A stretch of 64,000 bases of DNA, taken from positions 434,001 to 498,000 of the forward strand of contig NZ_SDVB01000253.1 in assembly GCF_004137355.1 (NCBI RefSeq), written 5' to 3'. Below the pieces are notes generated by a model, which was not told the DNA's origin, did not search any database, and was given only the letters and a program-made list of their open reading frames with translations. Shown here one piece after another: positions 51,923 through 61,351 of the stretch. This DNA comes from Ciceribacter ferrooxidans (lineage in GTDB: Bacteria > Pseudomonadota > Alphaproteobacteria > Rhizobiales > Rhizobiaceae). The first letter of the stretch is position 1. The number at the start of each line of letters is the position of its first letter. The translations under genes were made by a program, and so were the position numbers.

Positions 51923-53338
51923 TCAGCCCTTGTTTTCGGCCAGTCCCCGGGTGCGGACGACCGTGACGGTACACGGTGCGTGGGACGCGACTTCGGCCGA
52001 GACGCTGCCGAGCAGGGAGCGCATTGCGGAGTTTGCCCTTGCTCCCATGACGATGTGGTCGACGGTGTTTTCGCGGGCATAGTCGAGAATGGCGTGAGCG
52101 GGCGATACGGCCTCGATTACGTGAAAGGTCATCGAACCCTCCGGTGCCTTGAGCGGCTCGGCCCAGTGCTTGAGGTCAACCAACCGCGCGATGTGCTTGT
52201 TGTTGCCCTCCTCGTCGAGATCGCTTTCCAGGCTGATGCGGGCGATCTTCAGCACGTTGAGGCAGGCGATGCGGGCATTGGGCGCGATTTGCATGATGCG
52301 GCTGACCGTGAGCCGCAGCGCATCGGCAAGCTCCGGCGTTCCGTCACGCAGGTCGATGGCGACCATGACGATCGGGGCGTTGGCGAGCGCCGCCGTCGCT
52401 TCTTTCGGCTTCAGGAGTTCGATTGGGTCCGGGTTGAACCGGCGCTTGATGACGTCGGCCCACCCATCGCACCGCATCTTGTCTGCACGGGCGGTCAGCA
52501 CGACCTTCGAAAGGTCCTGCAAGTCCATGGCGAGTTGCGCGGCGGAGGGATAGCGGCGTGCGGGATTGACCTCGAGACAGCGCAGGATCACCTCCTGCAG
52601 CGCCTTCGGCAGTTCGGGGCGCAGCGCTCGCGGTGGAAAGGGATCGCGCCAGAGCCGCTTCTTCAGCCCCTTCAGTCGCTGCGGATCGCCGAAAGGTCGT
52701 TTGCCGGTCGCGAAGAAGTAGAGAAGCACGCCGAGGGCGAAGAGATCGCTGCGGAAGTCGCTGCGGACACCGAGGATCTGTTCCGGGGCCATGTAGGGAG
52801 CGGTGCCGTAAGGCAGTCGGAATTCTTCGTCCATCAGGTCGGGAAGCTCCAGGTGCCGCGCAAGCCCATAGTCGATCAGCACGGCCTCTCCGGTCTCCCG
52901 GAACATGACGTTCGAGGGCTTGACGTCGAGATGGACGACGTTCTGCCGGTGGAGGTCTGCGAGTGCCGTGGCGATCTTGAAGCCGAGCCTCGTCACGTCG
53001 TCCACGGGCAGGGGCAGTTCATCGAGCAAAGGATAGAGAGACTTGTCTGGCAACTGTTCGAAGACGATGTAGGGCTGGTTGGCGAAATCGCCGTTTGCCA
53101 CGAAGCGCGGCACGTGCGGACCGGAAAGCCTGGGCAGGATCATCTGCTCCATCTCGAAGCCGACGATCATCGCCGGATCGATGCCGGTGCTGATCTCGGG
53201 CACCTTCATGAGCATCGGAAAGGTGATGTCGGGCCGGGTGACGGAATAGAGCTTCGCCATGCCGCCTTTGTGGGCGAGCGCACCGATGGTGAAGCCGTCT
53301 ATGACGCTGCCCTGTTCGAGCCTGGCCTTCGCAATCAT
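51923..53338 (-). CDS. Serine/threonine protein kinase fused to a universal stress protein domain
   Basis: A 471-residue cytoplasmic fusion. The kinase part (about 10-290) has the Gly loop region HKGGMAK, ATP Lys45 in LMKVPE, HLDVKPSN with catalytic Asp138, and IDYG (Asp156) in place of DFG, then APYMAPEQ and SDLFALGVLLYFFATGKRPF. All key residues are present, so it is probably active. From about 320 a USP domain follows (ANAPIVMVAIDLRDG, then IVMGARANSAMRSLLGSVSAEVASHAPCTVTVVR). No membrane helix. The metallophosphoesterase gene ends four bases upstream, so both form an operon. Confidence 0.87.
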   Translation of the reverse strand: MIAKARLEQGSVIDGFTIGALAHKGGMAKLYSVTRPDITFPMLMKVPEISTGIDPAMIVGFEMEQMILPRLSGPHVPRFVANGDFANQPYIVFEQLPDKSLYPLLDELPLPVDDVTRLGFKIATALADLHRQNVVHLDVKPSNVMFRETGEAVLIDYGLARHLELPDLMDEEFRLPYGTAPYMAPEQILGVRSDFRSDLFALGVLLYFFATGKRPFGDPQRLKGLKKRLWRDPFPPRALRPELPKALQEVILRCLEVNPARRYPSAAQLAMDLQDLSKVVLTARADKMRCDGWADVIKRRFNPDPIELLKPKEATAALANAPIVMVAIDLRDGTPELADALRLTVSRIMQIAPNARIACLNVLKIARISLESDLDEEGNNKHIARLVDLKHWAEPLKAPEGSMTFHVIEAVSPAHAILDYARENTVDHIVMGARANSAMRSLLGSVSAEVASHAPCTVTVVRTRGLAENKG

Positions 53339-53342
53339 GCCG

Positions 53343-54083
53343 TCACCTGCCCCTGAATAGCCGGGTGGCGAGGCTTTCAGGGAGCCCCGCCGCCCTTATT
53401 CTCGCCGCCGCCGTTTCGATGTCGTAGCCTGCACGGCGGAATTCCAGCTCCCGCGCGTCGCTATCGTAGAGGCCGAAAGCTGCCGACGGATTGCCGTCAC
53501 GCGGTTGGCCGACCGCGCCCATGACGGCGAGCCAGCGCCGCTGCTGCAGGAGCGGAATGCCGGTAGCCGTGTAGGGAGAGAAGCTGGTGATCTTGCCGCT
53601 TGGAGCAAGCGCGTAGAGCGCCGGCTGATGCACGTGGCCGCAGAAGCTGACCCGTGCGGTGCAGGCAGCAAAGTGCGCAGCCGCGGCCTCGGCGTCGGTC
53701 ACGTAGCGGAAGCGTTGCGGCGAGGAGGCGTCTGCATGGACGTAGAGCCGGCACTCGTCGGTCGCGTCGAACGGCAATGTTTCGAGATAGGCCCTTTCGT
53801 CCGCCGCGAGCTGCGTGCGCGTCCACTCCATCGCGGCACGTGCCGTATCGTTCATCGAAACGCCGGGATCGGAGACCGCCTGGTCGTGATTGCCACGGAT
53901 CACCACGGCACCCTGCTCCGCAAGCTCCATCGTCTTGCGGACGCACCAGCCGGGATCGCCGCCATAGCCGACGATGTCGCCGAGGATGACGACGCGCTCT
54001 GCGCCCTGCGCCTCGGCTGCGGCAAGGACTGCCTCGAAGGCCTGACGGTTGGCGTGGATATCCGAAAGAATGGCAATCCGCAT
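53343..54083 (-). CDS. Metallophosphoesterase (YfcE/PrpE-like)
   Basis: A 246-residue calcineurin-like enzyme. Metal motifs SDIHAN, LGDIVGYG, GNHDQAV and CGHVHQPA are in standard order, so two metals can be held. Start ATG 54083 has GGGAGGGGCC before it. It is the first gene of a two-gene operon with the kinase-USP fusion. It could be a phosphoprotein phosphatase that acts against the kinase, or a nucleotide or lipid phosphodiesterase; sequence alone does not tell. Confidence 0.85.
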   Translation of the reverse strand: MRIAILSDIHANRQAFEAVLAAAEAQGAERVVILGDIVGYGGDPGWCVRKTMELAEQGAVVIRGNHDQAVSDPGVSMNDTARAAMEWTRTQLAADERAYLETLPFDATDECRLYVHADASSPQRFRYVTDAEAAAAHFAACTARVSFCGHVHQPALYALAPSGKITSFSPYTATGIPLLQQRRWLAVMGAVGQPRDGNPSAAFGLYDSDARELEFRRAGYDIETAAARIRAAGLPESLATRLFRGR

Positions 54084-54189
54084 GGCCCCTCCCTGGCGCA
54101 TTTGGAACTTCGGCGTCAATTTAGGGCGTGTTCGGTTCGTGCGCTATTGGCCTGAAGCAGCATAGACCGGTCAGCGGTAAGGCCGCGGT

Positions 54190-57100
54190 TCACTCTGCGG
54201 CCGCACGCTTCAGTCCGGAGACGTGGGTGATGAAGGCACGAAGGGCCGCAGGCTTTACAGGCTTGTGCTGCAGGCCGATATTGTGGCGCTCGGCCTCGGC
54301 GCGCACCTCGATCGTCCGGTCGGCGGTGACCAGCAGCGCCGGCACTTCCGTGCTGTAGAGCGTCCGCAACCTCAGGATCGCCCCGATGCCGCTGCCGTCT
54401 CCGAGATGGTAGTCGGCGATGATGAGATCCGGAGGCCCGGGACTCGCAGCGACGATCGGGTCGAGCTCGGCGATCGACCCCGCGCACTCCACCTGGCAGC
54501 CCCAGCCCGAAATCAGAACGGCCATGCCGTCGAGGATGTTCGGTTCATTATCGATGCAGAGAACTCGGAGCCCGCTCAGGGGCTGCGCCGCCTCTCGCGC
54601 GCCCTGTGCGGCTGCCGATCTTACGACCTCCCGAACGTCGCGCTCACGCGGCACCACGACCTTGAAGGTCGTGCCCTTGCCCTTTTTCGAAGAGAGCTGG
54701 ACGGGGTGGTTCAGAACCTTGGCAATGCGGTCCACGATGGAGAGCCCGAGGCCGAGCCCGGAGGCGGTCTTCGCACCCTCGTCGAGGCGCGCGAACTCCT
54801 TGAATACGGTCCGGAACTTCGACGCCGGAATGCCGATACCCGAGTCCATGACCTGGATGACGACATCCTTGCCGCTGCGACGGGCGCCGACCAGGACCTT
54901 TCCCGAACGGGTGTACTTAATCGCATTGGAGACGAGATTCTGGACGAGACGCCGCAGCAGGTTGGCATCAGAGTGCACCTTGAGAGAGGTCGGCATCACC
55001 ACGAGCTTGAGATTCTTCTCCCGCGCCATCGGCCGGAAGTCGGTTTCGATCCGCTCCAGCAATTCCTGCAGGGGAACGGCCGTCAGTCTCGGCTTCATCG
55101 CTCCGGTATCGAGACGCGAGATGTCGAGAACTGCGCCGAGGATGTTTTCGACCGACTCCAGCGCGGAGTCGATGTTGCGCACCAGCGTGCTGTTTTCGGA
55201 CTCTCCCAGTCTCTCGACGAGCGAGGACGAGTAGAGCCGTGCAGCGTTCAGCGGTTGCAGAATGTCGTGGCCGGCGGCGGCGAAGAAGCGGGTCTTGCCG
55301 ATATTGGCGTCGTCCGCCGCCGCGCGTGCTTCGGCAAGGGCGTGGTTGACGCGGGTGAGCTCGGCAGTTCGCTCGCTCACCCTCTGTTCGAGCGTCTCGT
55401 TCGCCTGCTTCAGGGCCTTGTCGGCCGCGACCTGGCTGGTGATGTCGCTGAAGGTGGCGACGATGCCCTTGTCCGGCATCGGATTGCAGCGCACTTCGAT
55501 GATCCGCTCGCCGCCCTTCAGCACCAGTTGGAACGGTTTGTCGAAGCGCTGGAAATTGCGCACTACCTGCGCCTGCTCTCCCGCCGCCACGTCTCCGCGG
55601 TCGGCGAGGATCGCGATGATGTCCGTGAGTGGGTAGCCGACCTGACCCACATGTTCCGGCAGATCGAGAAGGGTGCGGAAGCGCCGGTTCCAGATCGTCA
55701 GCCGGTTGGTGCTGTCGAAGACGGCGATGCCCTGGTCCATCTGCGACAGTGCCGTCTGAAGCATGTCCTGATTATATTGCAGGGCCTCGCTCGCTTGGTC
55801 GAGAAGCCAGGCGGTATCGGCCGAGGTGTCCTCGGCCTTCTGCAACATCAGCGACAGGACGAGGCGGGCCGACGAGGAGCCGATCGCGCTGCCGAGCAAT
55901 TGTTCGGAAAAGTGAATGAAGGCCATGTCGGCCGGGCTGTCATCGTCGAGGTGGCGTCCCGCCGCCTGCTCGTAGCTGCGGAATGACCGCTCCATCCGCT
56001 CCTCGCCGAGATAGCGGGCGATCGCCGCCTTGAGATCCCCGACGCTGACACGGGTCTTCCAGCCGCGCGTGGCGAACTGCGAACGCGGATGCCGCTTGAC
56101 GAAGATGCCGGACTGGATGCGCTCGACCGGCTTCAGGTTGCGGCTGACCGAGCCGAGCACGAACGCTGCCGTGTTGAGAAGGAGGCTGAGGACCGTTGCA
56201 TTCACCAGAGGGTCCGTCCCCGGACCGCTGAAGGTCGCAACCCCCGGGAAGAGGAAGCTCAGGATGGTCGAGGCAAGCTCGGCGTTGTCGCCGACGCCGA
56301 AACTCGGCAGGAAGAGGAGATAGGCCCAGACGAAGATGCCGATGCTGAGGCCCAGGATCGCGCCACGTGCATTGGCCCGGCGCCAGATCAGCCCGCCGAA
56401 GAGGGAGGGGGCGATCTGTGCGATCGCTGTGAAGGACAGGAGCCCGATCGAGGCGAGGCCGGTCGTGTTGTCGGCGGAGTGATAATAGAGGTAGCCGAGG
56501 AGCACGACGCCGAGGATCGAAAGCCGCCGTATGTGCAGCAGCGTCTTGGCGAAGTCGGCGCGCTGGCTCGGTCGCGCGAGCACTTTCTGACGCAAGAAGA
56601 TCGGCAGGACGATATCGTTCGAGACCATGATCGCCAGCGCGACAGAGGCGACGATGACCATCGCCGTCGCCGCCGAGAACCCGCCGAGAAAGGTGACGAG
56701 CGAGACGAGTTCCATCTCGCTGTGGAGCGGCAGCGACAGCACGTAGAGGTCGGCGTCGCCCGTGCCCCCGAAGGTCAGGATGCCCCCCATTGCTGCCGGC
56801 AGAACGAAGAGATTGATCGCGACGAGATAGAGCGGCAGGAGGATGCCGGCGGTCTTGAGTTCGCGGGCCGTGCGGTTCTCCACGACCGTCACATGGAACT
56901 GGCGCGGCAGCATGATGATTGCGAAGGCCGAAAGCCCGATCAGCAGCAGCCAGCGGCTGATCGGGGTCTGGTACGAGAGTGCCTCCATGACCGCCGGCGA
57001 TTGGCTGGCGGTTCGCCAGAGATCGGCCGGCCCGTCGAAGAGGAAGAAGACGACCGAGATTCCGAGCGTCCAGAAGGCGACGAGCTTGACCACCGATTCC

Positions 57101-57699
57101 ATGGCGATCGCCAGGATCAGTCCGTCCTGGTGTTCGGTCGCGTCGGTGTGTCGCGTGCCGAAGATCACCGCGAAGCAGGCGAGCGATATGGCGACCAGCA
57201 GCGGCAGGTCGATGAAATACAGGTTGCCGGTGCCAATACCGTATTCGGACGGATCGACCATCGCCGCGACCGAACTCGAAACGGCTTTCAGCTGCAGCGC
57301 GATGTACGGAATGGTCCCGACCAGAGAGATTCCGGTGACCAGCATGCCGACGATCGGGTTCTTGCCGTAGCGCGCGGCAATGAAGTCGGCACCCGAGGTC
57401 AGCTTCTCCGCCTTTGCGAGCTCGGTGATCCGCCGGATGATCGGCATTCCGAGCGTGAACATGAGGATCGGGCCGATATAGATGCCGGTAAACTCAAGGC
57501 CCCGCTCGGCCGCGAGTCCGACGCCGCCGAAATAGGTCCAGGAGGTGCAATAGACGGCAAGGCTCAAGGCATAGACCACCGGCCGGCCGCCGGCGGCGAC
57601 GCCGAAGAGCCGGCTCTTCCGGTCGCCATAGCTCGCCACCGCGAAGAGCAGCAGCAGATAGGCGAAAGCCGATACGAAGATGATCCACCCTGGAAGCAC
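54190..57699 (-). CDS. Hybrid sensor histidine kinase with sodium/solute symporter-like N-terminus
   Basis: A 1169-residue membrane protein. Residues about 1-500 form a sodium:solute symporter-like part of about 12-13 helices (LAVYCTSWTYFGGVGLAAERGLEF, IALQLKAVSSSV). A PAS domain lies about 660-770 (MDQGIAVFDSTNRLTIWNRRF), then a coiled coil, a kinase core with His811 in AAGHDILQPLNAARLYSS, N box LVQNLVSNAIKY, G boxes DSGIGIP and GLGLGLSI, and a C-terminal receiver with Asp1096 in IIADYHLGDGSG. The form matches NahK/CbrA-like sensors. GTG start after GAGGAGAAAGC. No partner regulator nearby. Confidence 0.88.
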   Translation of the reverse strand: MLPGWIIFVSAFAYLLLLFAVASYGDRKSRLFGVAAGGRPVVYALSLAVYCTSWTYFGGVGLAAERGLEFTGIYIGPILMFTLGMPIIRRITELAKAEKLTSGADFIAARYGKNPIVGMLVTGISLVGTIPYIALQLKAVSSSVAAMVDPSEYGIGTGNLYFIDLPLLVAISLACFAVIFGTRHTDATEHQDGLILAIAMESVVKLVAFWTLGISVVFFLFDGPADLWRTASQSPAVMEALSYQTPISRWLLLIGLSAFAIIMLPRQFHVTVVENRTARELKTAGILLPLYLVAINLFVLPAAMGGILTFGGTGDADLYVLSLPLHSEMELVSLVTFLGGFSAATAMVIVASVALAIMVSNDIVLPIFLRQKVLARPSQRADFAKTLLHIRRLSILGVVLLGYLYYHSADNTTGLASIGLLSFTAIAQIAPSLFGGLIWRRANARGAILGLSIGIFVWAYLLFLPSFGVGDNAELASTILSFLFPGVATFSGPGTDPLVNATVLSLLLNTAAFVLGSVSRNLKPVERIQSGIFVKRHPRSQFATRGWKTRVSVGDLKAAIARYLGEERMERSFRSYEQAAGRHLDDDSPADMAFIHFSEQLLGSAIGSSSARLVLSLMLQKAEDTSADTAWLLDQASEALQYNQDMLQTALSQMDQGIAVFDSTNRLTIWNRRFRTLLDLPEHVGQVGYPLTDIIAILADRGDVAAGEQAQVVRNFQRFDKPFQLVLKGGERIIEVRCNPMPDKGIVATFSDITSQVAADKALKQANETLEQRVSERTAELTRVNHALAEARAAADDANIGKTRFFAAAGHDILQPLNAARLYSSSLVERLGESENSTLVRNIDSALESVENILGAVLDISRLDTGAMKPRLTAVPLQELLERIETDFRPMAREKNLKLVVMPTSLKVHSDANLLRRLVQNLVSNAIKYTRSGKVLVGARRSGKDVVIQVMDSGIGIPASKFRTVFKEFARLDEGAKTASGLGLGLSIVDRIAKVLNHPVQLSSKKGKGTTFKVVVPRERDVREVVRSAAAQGAREAAQPLSGLRVLCIDNEPNILDGMAVLISGWGCQVECAGSIAELDPIVAASPGPPDLIIADYHLGDGSGIGAILRLRTLYSTEVPALLVTADRTIEVRAEAERHNIGLQHKPVKPAALRAFITHVSGLKRAAAE

Positions 57700-57910
57700 G
57701 CTTTCTCCTCATCACGAGCGTCCTGTATCCATTCGGCAAAGCTTACGGGAAGTGCAAGCCTTTTTAAATCGTGGGAAAATTGATCTTAAGTCGAAGATGG
57801 GGAGTGATGACGATTGTCGGTTTTCGAACGTCGGGACTTTCATTAACATCACCTTGCATTCGGTTTGATCGGCAAGCGCAGGTTCTTTCACGAAACGTAA
57901 GGGGATAGCG

Positions 57911-58339
57911 ATGTTCAACGAGTTCAAGACTTTCATAGCCCGCGGCAACGTCATGGATCTGGCGGTCGGTGTCATTGTCGGCGGCGCCTTCGGCCTGATC
58001 GTGAACTCGCTCGTCAACGACATCATCATGCCGATCGTCGGCGCTTTCGGTGGACTCGATTTTTCCAACTATTTCCTGCCGTTGAGCAGCAAGGTCACGG
58101 CGACAACGCTTGCCGCCGCCCGTGAGCAGGGACCGGTGATCGCGTACGGCAATTTCATCTCAGTCATCCTCAACTTCCTGATTCTCGCCTGGGTCATCTT
58201 CCTGATGGTGAAGGCCGTGAACACGATGCGTGAATCCCTGGAAAAGAAACCGGAAACGAAGGCCGAAGCCGCCCCGCCGCCCGCGGATATCCAGTTGCTC
58301 ACCGAAATCCGCGACCTGTTGAAGACGAGGGCGAGCTGA
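57911..58339 (+). CDS. mscL: Large-conductance mechanosensitive channel
   Basis: A 142-residue channel subunit that opens under hypo-osmotic shock. It starts [44 protein letters not shown], the classic first helix, and has the second helix [26 protein letters not shown] and a cytoplasmic helix at the end ([12 protein letters not shown]). Length is normal. AAGGGGATAGCG stands before the ATG. It runs divergent from the hybrid kinase. Confidence 0.95.
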   Translation: MFNEFKTFIARGNVMDLAVGVIVGGAFGLIVNSLVNDIIMPIVGAFGGLDFSNYFLPLSSKVTATTLAAAREQGPVIAYGNFISVILNFLILAWVIFLMVKAVNTMRESLEKKPETKAEAAPPPADIQLLTEIRDLLKTRAS

Positions 58340-58473
58340 CGACGACCCGGGCTTAAGTCCGGGATACTGGCGGGACACACCACCTATCACCGAAATCGAT
58401 CCCAGGCTCACGTATTGTCATGGGATTTTCGATCCGTGATCGGCTATGAACGCCAAAACGGAGAAGCCGAAGC

Positions 58474-59643
58474 ATGTCTTTTGTCGCCAGCCTCAGCCCG
58501 CGTGCCGTATCTGCCCCGGAAAGCGGGATTGTCGAGATACTGAATTACGCCCGCGGACGCGAGAACCTGTTTCCGCTATGGGTTGGCGAGGGAGACCTGC
58601 CGAGCCCCGACTTCATCAACCGGCCGGCCAGTGATGCGTTGCTCGCCGGCGAGACCTTCTATACCTGGCAGCGCGGTATTCCCGAACTGCGCGAGGCTCT
58701 GTCGCGCTACTACGCCCGTCACTTTGCTATTTCGCTGCCGCCGGAACATTTCTACGTCACGGCGTCCGGCATGCAGTCGATCGTTCTTTCCGTTCAGGCG
58801 CTCACCTCGCCCGGTGACGAGATGGTCTTCCTGACACCGGCCTGGCCGAACATCGTCTCGGCCATCGAGCTCGCCGGCGCCCGCGCCATTGGCGTCGAAC
58901 TCTCCTTCGGCCACGGGAGCTGGTCGCTCGACCTCGAACGGCTGGAAGCTGCAATCACGCCGAAGACGAAGGCGATCTTCATCAACACGCCGTCGAACCC
59001 GACCGGCTGGACGGCGAAGAGGGAAGATCTGACGGCGATCCTCGAGCTCGCCCGCAAGCACGGCATCTGGATTCTCGCCGACGAGATCTACGCTCTCTAC
59101 TATTATGGCGCGGCTGCTCGCGCGCCGTCGTTCCTCGACGTCAAGGATGCCGACGACCGCATCATCTTCGTGAACTCGTTTTCGAAGAACTGGTCGATGA
59201 CCGGCTGGCGCGTCGGTTGGATCGTCGCGCCCCCGGAAACGGGGCAAGTGTTCGAGAACCTCATCCAGTATTCGACATCCGGTGTCGCCCAGTTCGTACA
59301 GCGCGGGGCGGTCGCAGCACTCGACCACGGCGACGATTTCGTTCGGGCCAATTTCGAGCGGGCCGCCCGTTCCCGTGATCTGCTCTGCGATGCCCTGATC
59401 GCCACCAACCGGGTCGAGACCCTGAAGCCGGAAGGGGCGCTCTACGCCTTCCTGAAGATCGACGGGGTGACCGACAGCCGCGCGGCAGCACTCGACATCG
59501 TCGACAAGACCGGCGTCGGCCTCGCACCCGGAACCGCTTTCGGCAAAGGCGGCGAAGCTTTCCTCCGGGCCTGTTTCCTGCGCGATCCGCGCCAGATCGA
59601 GGATGCAGCCGGCAGGCTCTGCGACTACATCCTCGATCGCTGA
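58474..59643 (+). CDS. Pyridoxal-phosphate-dependent aminotransferase, class I/II
   Basis: A 389-residue enzyme. PLP-binding Lys238 lies in VNSFSKNWSMTGWRVGW; other signs are YTWQRGIPELREALSRYYARHF, FINTPSNPTGWTAKREDL and GILADEIYALYYYG-type Asp/Tyr. It belongs to the AAT-like fold I family used for amino acids; the donor is not clear. GGAGAAGCCGAAGC lies before the ATG. Stop at 59643 is followed by galE 168 bases later. Confidence 0.88.
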   Translation: MSFVASLSPRAVSAPESGIVEILNYARGRENLFPLWVGEGDLPSPDFINRPASDALLAGETFYTWQRGIPELREALSRYYARHFAISLPPEHFYVTASGMQSIVLSVQALTSPGDEMVFLTPAWPNIVSAIELAGARAIGVELSFGHGSWSLDLERLEAAITPKTKAIFINTPSNPTGWTAKREDLTAILELARKHGIWILADEIYALYYYGAAARAPSFLDVKDADDRIIFVNSFSKNWSMTGWRVGWIVAPPETGQVFENLIQYSTSGVAQFVQRGAVAALDHGDDFVRANFERAARSRDLLCDALIATNRVETLKPEGALYAFLKIDGVTDSRAAALDIVDKTGVGLAPGTAFGKGGEAFLRACFLRDPRQIEDAAGRLCDYILDR

Positions 59644-59811
59644 CGGCAGCGGAGCGCAGGGTCGGCCTTTCGCGGTTGCGAAAAGAATTTTGCCTTTGTC
59701 AAAGTTCGGTACAGAATTGCCTCTACGAAACGGCAGCACGCAGCACGAGTGCTTGTGCGGTTGTCGCGGCCACGTGTAGCGTTGCCTTGCGAATCAAGAG
59801 GAGAGTGGACA

Positions 59812-60849
59812 ATGGCGATACTGGTTACCGGCGGTGCGGGATATATCGGCAGCCACATGGTCTGGGCGCTGCTCGACGCAGGCTACGAGGTCGCGGTGCT
59901 CGACCGCCTGTCGACCGGCTTTCGCTGGGCCGTTCCGCCCCGGGTTCGCTTCTACGAGGGCAATGTCGGCGACGTAACCCTGCTCGACCGGATATTCTCG
60001 GAGAACGCGATCGAAGCGATCATTCACTTCGCCGCGTCCATCGTCGTTCCGGATTCCGTCGCCGATCCGCTTTCCTACTATGAGAACAACACCGGCAACA
60101 CTCGCGCGCTGCTGTCCGCCGCGGTCAAGGCTTCGGTGCCCCACTTCGTCTTTTCCTCGACGGCTGCGGTCTACGGCACGCCCGACAAGCCGGATCCGGT
60201 TCTCGAGATCGCGCCGCTTCGGCCCGAGAACCCCTACGGCCAGTCGAAGCTCATGAGCGAAATCATGTTGCGCGACACCGCGCGTGCCCACGGACTGAAA
60301 TATGCAGTGCTGCGGTATTTCAACGTCGCCGGCGCAGATCCTGCCGGTCGCTCCGGCCAGTCGACCCGCAGGGCGACCCACCTGATCAAGGTCGCCTGCG
60401 AGGCGGCCCTCGGAAAGCGGGAGAAGGTCGACGTCTACGGCACCGATTACCCCACACCCGATGGCACCGGCGTACGGGACTACATCCATGTCAGCGATCT
60501 GGTCGATGCGCATCTGAAGGCGCTGGAATATCTGAGGAACGGCGGCGAATCCCTCACCGCCAACTGCGGTTACGGCCGTGGCTACTCGGTCCTCGAGGTG
60601 CTGGAAGCCGTCGGTCGGGTGCGGAGCGAGCCGGGCAGCAGCAATGGAGGGCCGCTCGAGGTTTCCTACGGACCGCGGCGTCCGGGTGATGCCGCCTTCA
60701 TCGTCGCGGACCCGACGCTTGCGCGCACGGCTCTCGGCTGGACGCCGCGCCATGACGACCTCGATTTCATCGTCCGCACCGCGCTTGACTGGGAGCGGCG
60801 CCTGGATAGAGGTGAAGTCCAGCAGCGGACCTTGGCCGAAAGCGCCTGA
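59812..60849 (+). CDS. galE: UDP-glucose 4-epimerase
   Basis: A 345-residue NAD-dependent epimerase that links UDP-glucose and UDP-galactose, needed for exopolysaccharide and lipopolysaccharide. Visible: ILVTGGAGYIGSHMVWALLDAGY (NAD), FSSTAAVYG, the YxxxK pair as Tyr142 and Lys146 in NPYGQSKLMSE, YFNVAGADP, GTDYPTPDGTGVRDYIHVSDL, and the closing Rossmann part. AAGAGGAGAGTGGACA precedes ATG 59812. The rhizobial names exoB/galE apply; sequence alone does not split them. Confidence 0.93.
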   Translation: MAILVTGGAGYIGSHMVWALLDAGYEVAVLDRLSTGFRWAVPPRVRFYEGNVGDVTLLDRIFSENAIEAIIHFAASIVVPDSVADPLSYYENNTGNTRALLSAAVKASVPHFVFSSTAAVYGTPDKPDPVLEIAPLRPENPYGQSKLMSEIMLRDTARAHGLKYAVLRYFNVAGADPAGRSGQSTRRATHLIKVACEAALGKREKVDVYGTDYPTPDGTGVRDYIHVSDLVDAHLKALEYLRNGGESLTANCGYGRGYSVLEVLEAVGRVRSEPGSSNGGPLEVSYGPRRPGDAAFIVADPTLARTALGWTPRHDDLDFIVRTALDWERRLDRGEVQQRTLAESA

Positions 60850-60875
60850 GGCCGGCCGCTCGCCGCCGCGGGAGA

Positions 60876-61211
60876 TTAGCCGCCGATCTGTTGTGCCATC
60901 TGGTAGAGCCCGGCGCACCGTGCGCCGGACGCGCAGAAGGCGAGAATCGGGCCTTCGGTCTCCTTGAGGAGCGCCCGCAGCTTCTTTGCCTGTTCCATCG
61001 GCACGCCGCCGCCGACGGGCAGGTAATAGGCGGGAAGATTGCTCGCCTGGGCTGCCTCCTCGATTGCCGAGAACTTCGGCTGGCCCCAGCCCTCGCCGTC
61101 CGGACGCATGCAGATTACCGCGGCATAGCCCGCTTCGGCGACCTTTGCGATGTCGCTCGGCTTCAGCTGGCCCGAGACGTGGAAATTCTGGGTGACGGGG
61201 CGGATATGCAC
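60876..61211 (-). CDS. TIGR01244 family phosphatase-like sulfur transferase (DUF442)
   Basis: A 111-residue protein with a GTG start at 61211, preceded by AAGGAAG (spacer 8). It has HIRPVTQNFHVSGQLKPSDIAKVAEAGYAAVICMRPDGEG and a catalytic loop FCASGARCAGLYQMA (Cys near residue 95) of the dual-specificity phosphatase / rhodanese type. This domain is found alone or in Blh-like proteins of rhizobia that are controlled by BigR and act in sulfide stress. Here it stands alone. Confidence 0.8.
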   Translation of the reverse strand: MHIRPVTQNFHVSGQLKPSDIAKVAEAGYAAVICMRPDGEGWGQPKFSAIEEAAQASNLPAYYLPVGGGVPMEQAKKLRALLKETEGPILAFCASGARCAGLYQMAQQIGG

Positions 61212-61289
61212 GATACGGCTTCCTTTCACGGAGTGGATGCGGCGGGAGACATGGGCCGAAGGAGCACCTGTCCACTGTCTTGCAGCACA

Positions 61290-61313
61290 AATATAGATGC
61301 ATCCATATGTATT
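61290..61313. promoter_or_regulatory. Imperfect palindrome upstream of the TIGR01244 gene
   Basis: AATATAGATG and CATCCATATGTATT surround the centre GATGCATC. Such AT-rich imperfect palindromes are typical of ArsR-family (BigR-like) repressor sites. It lies about 80 bases before the GTG start. No regulator gene is next to it. Confidence 0.4.
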
Positions 61314-61351
61314 CAAGTGGAAGCGTGGCCATAGCGGCAAAATGCCGGCGC

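Noticed and set aside
56089-57783. A 564-codon plus-strand frame
   Set aside because: Antisense of the symporter-like half of the hybrid kinase, with an extreme Arg/Asp/Glu-rich composition and no known domain.
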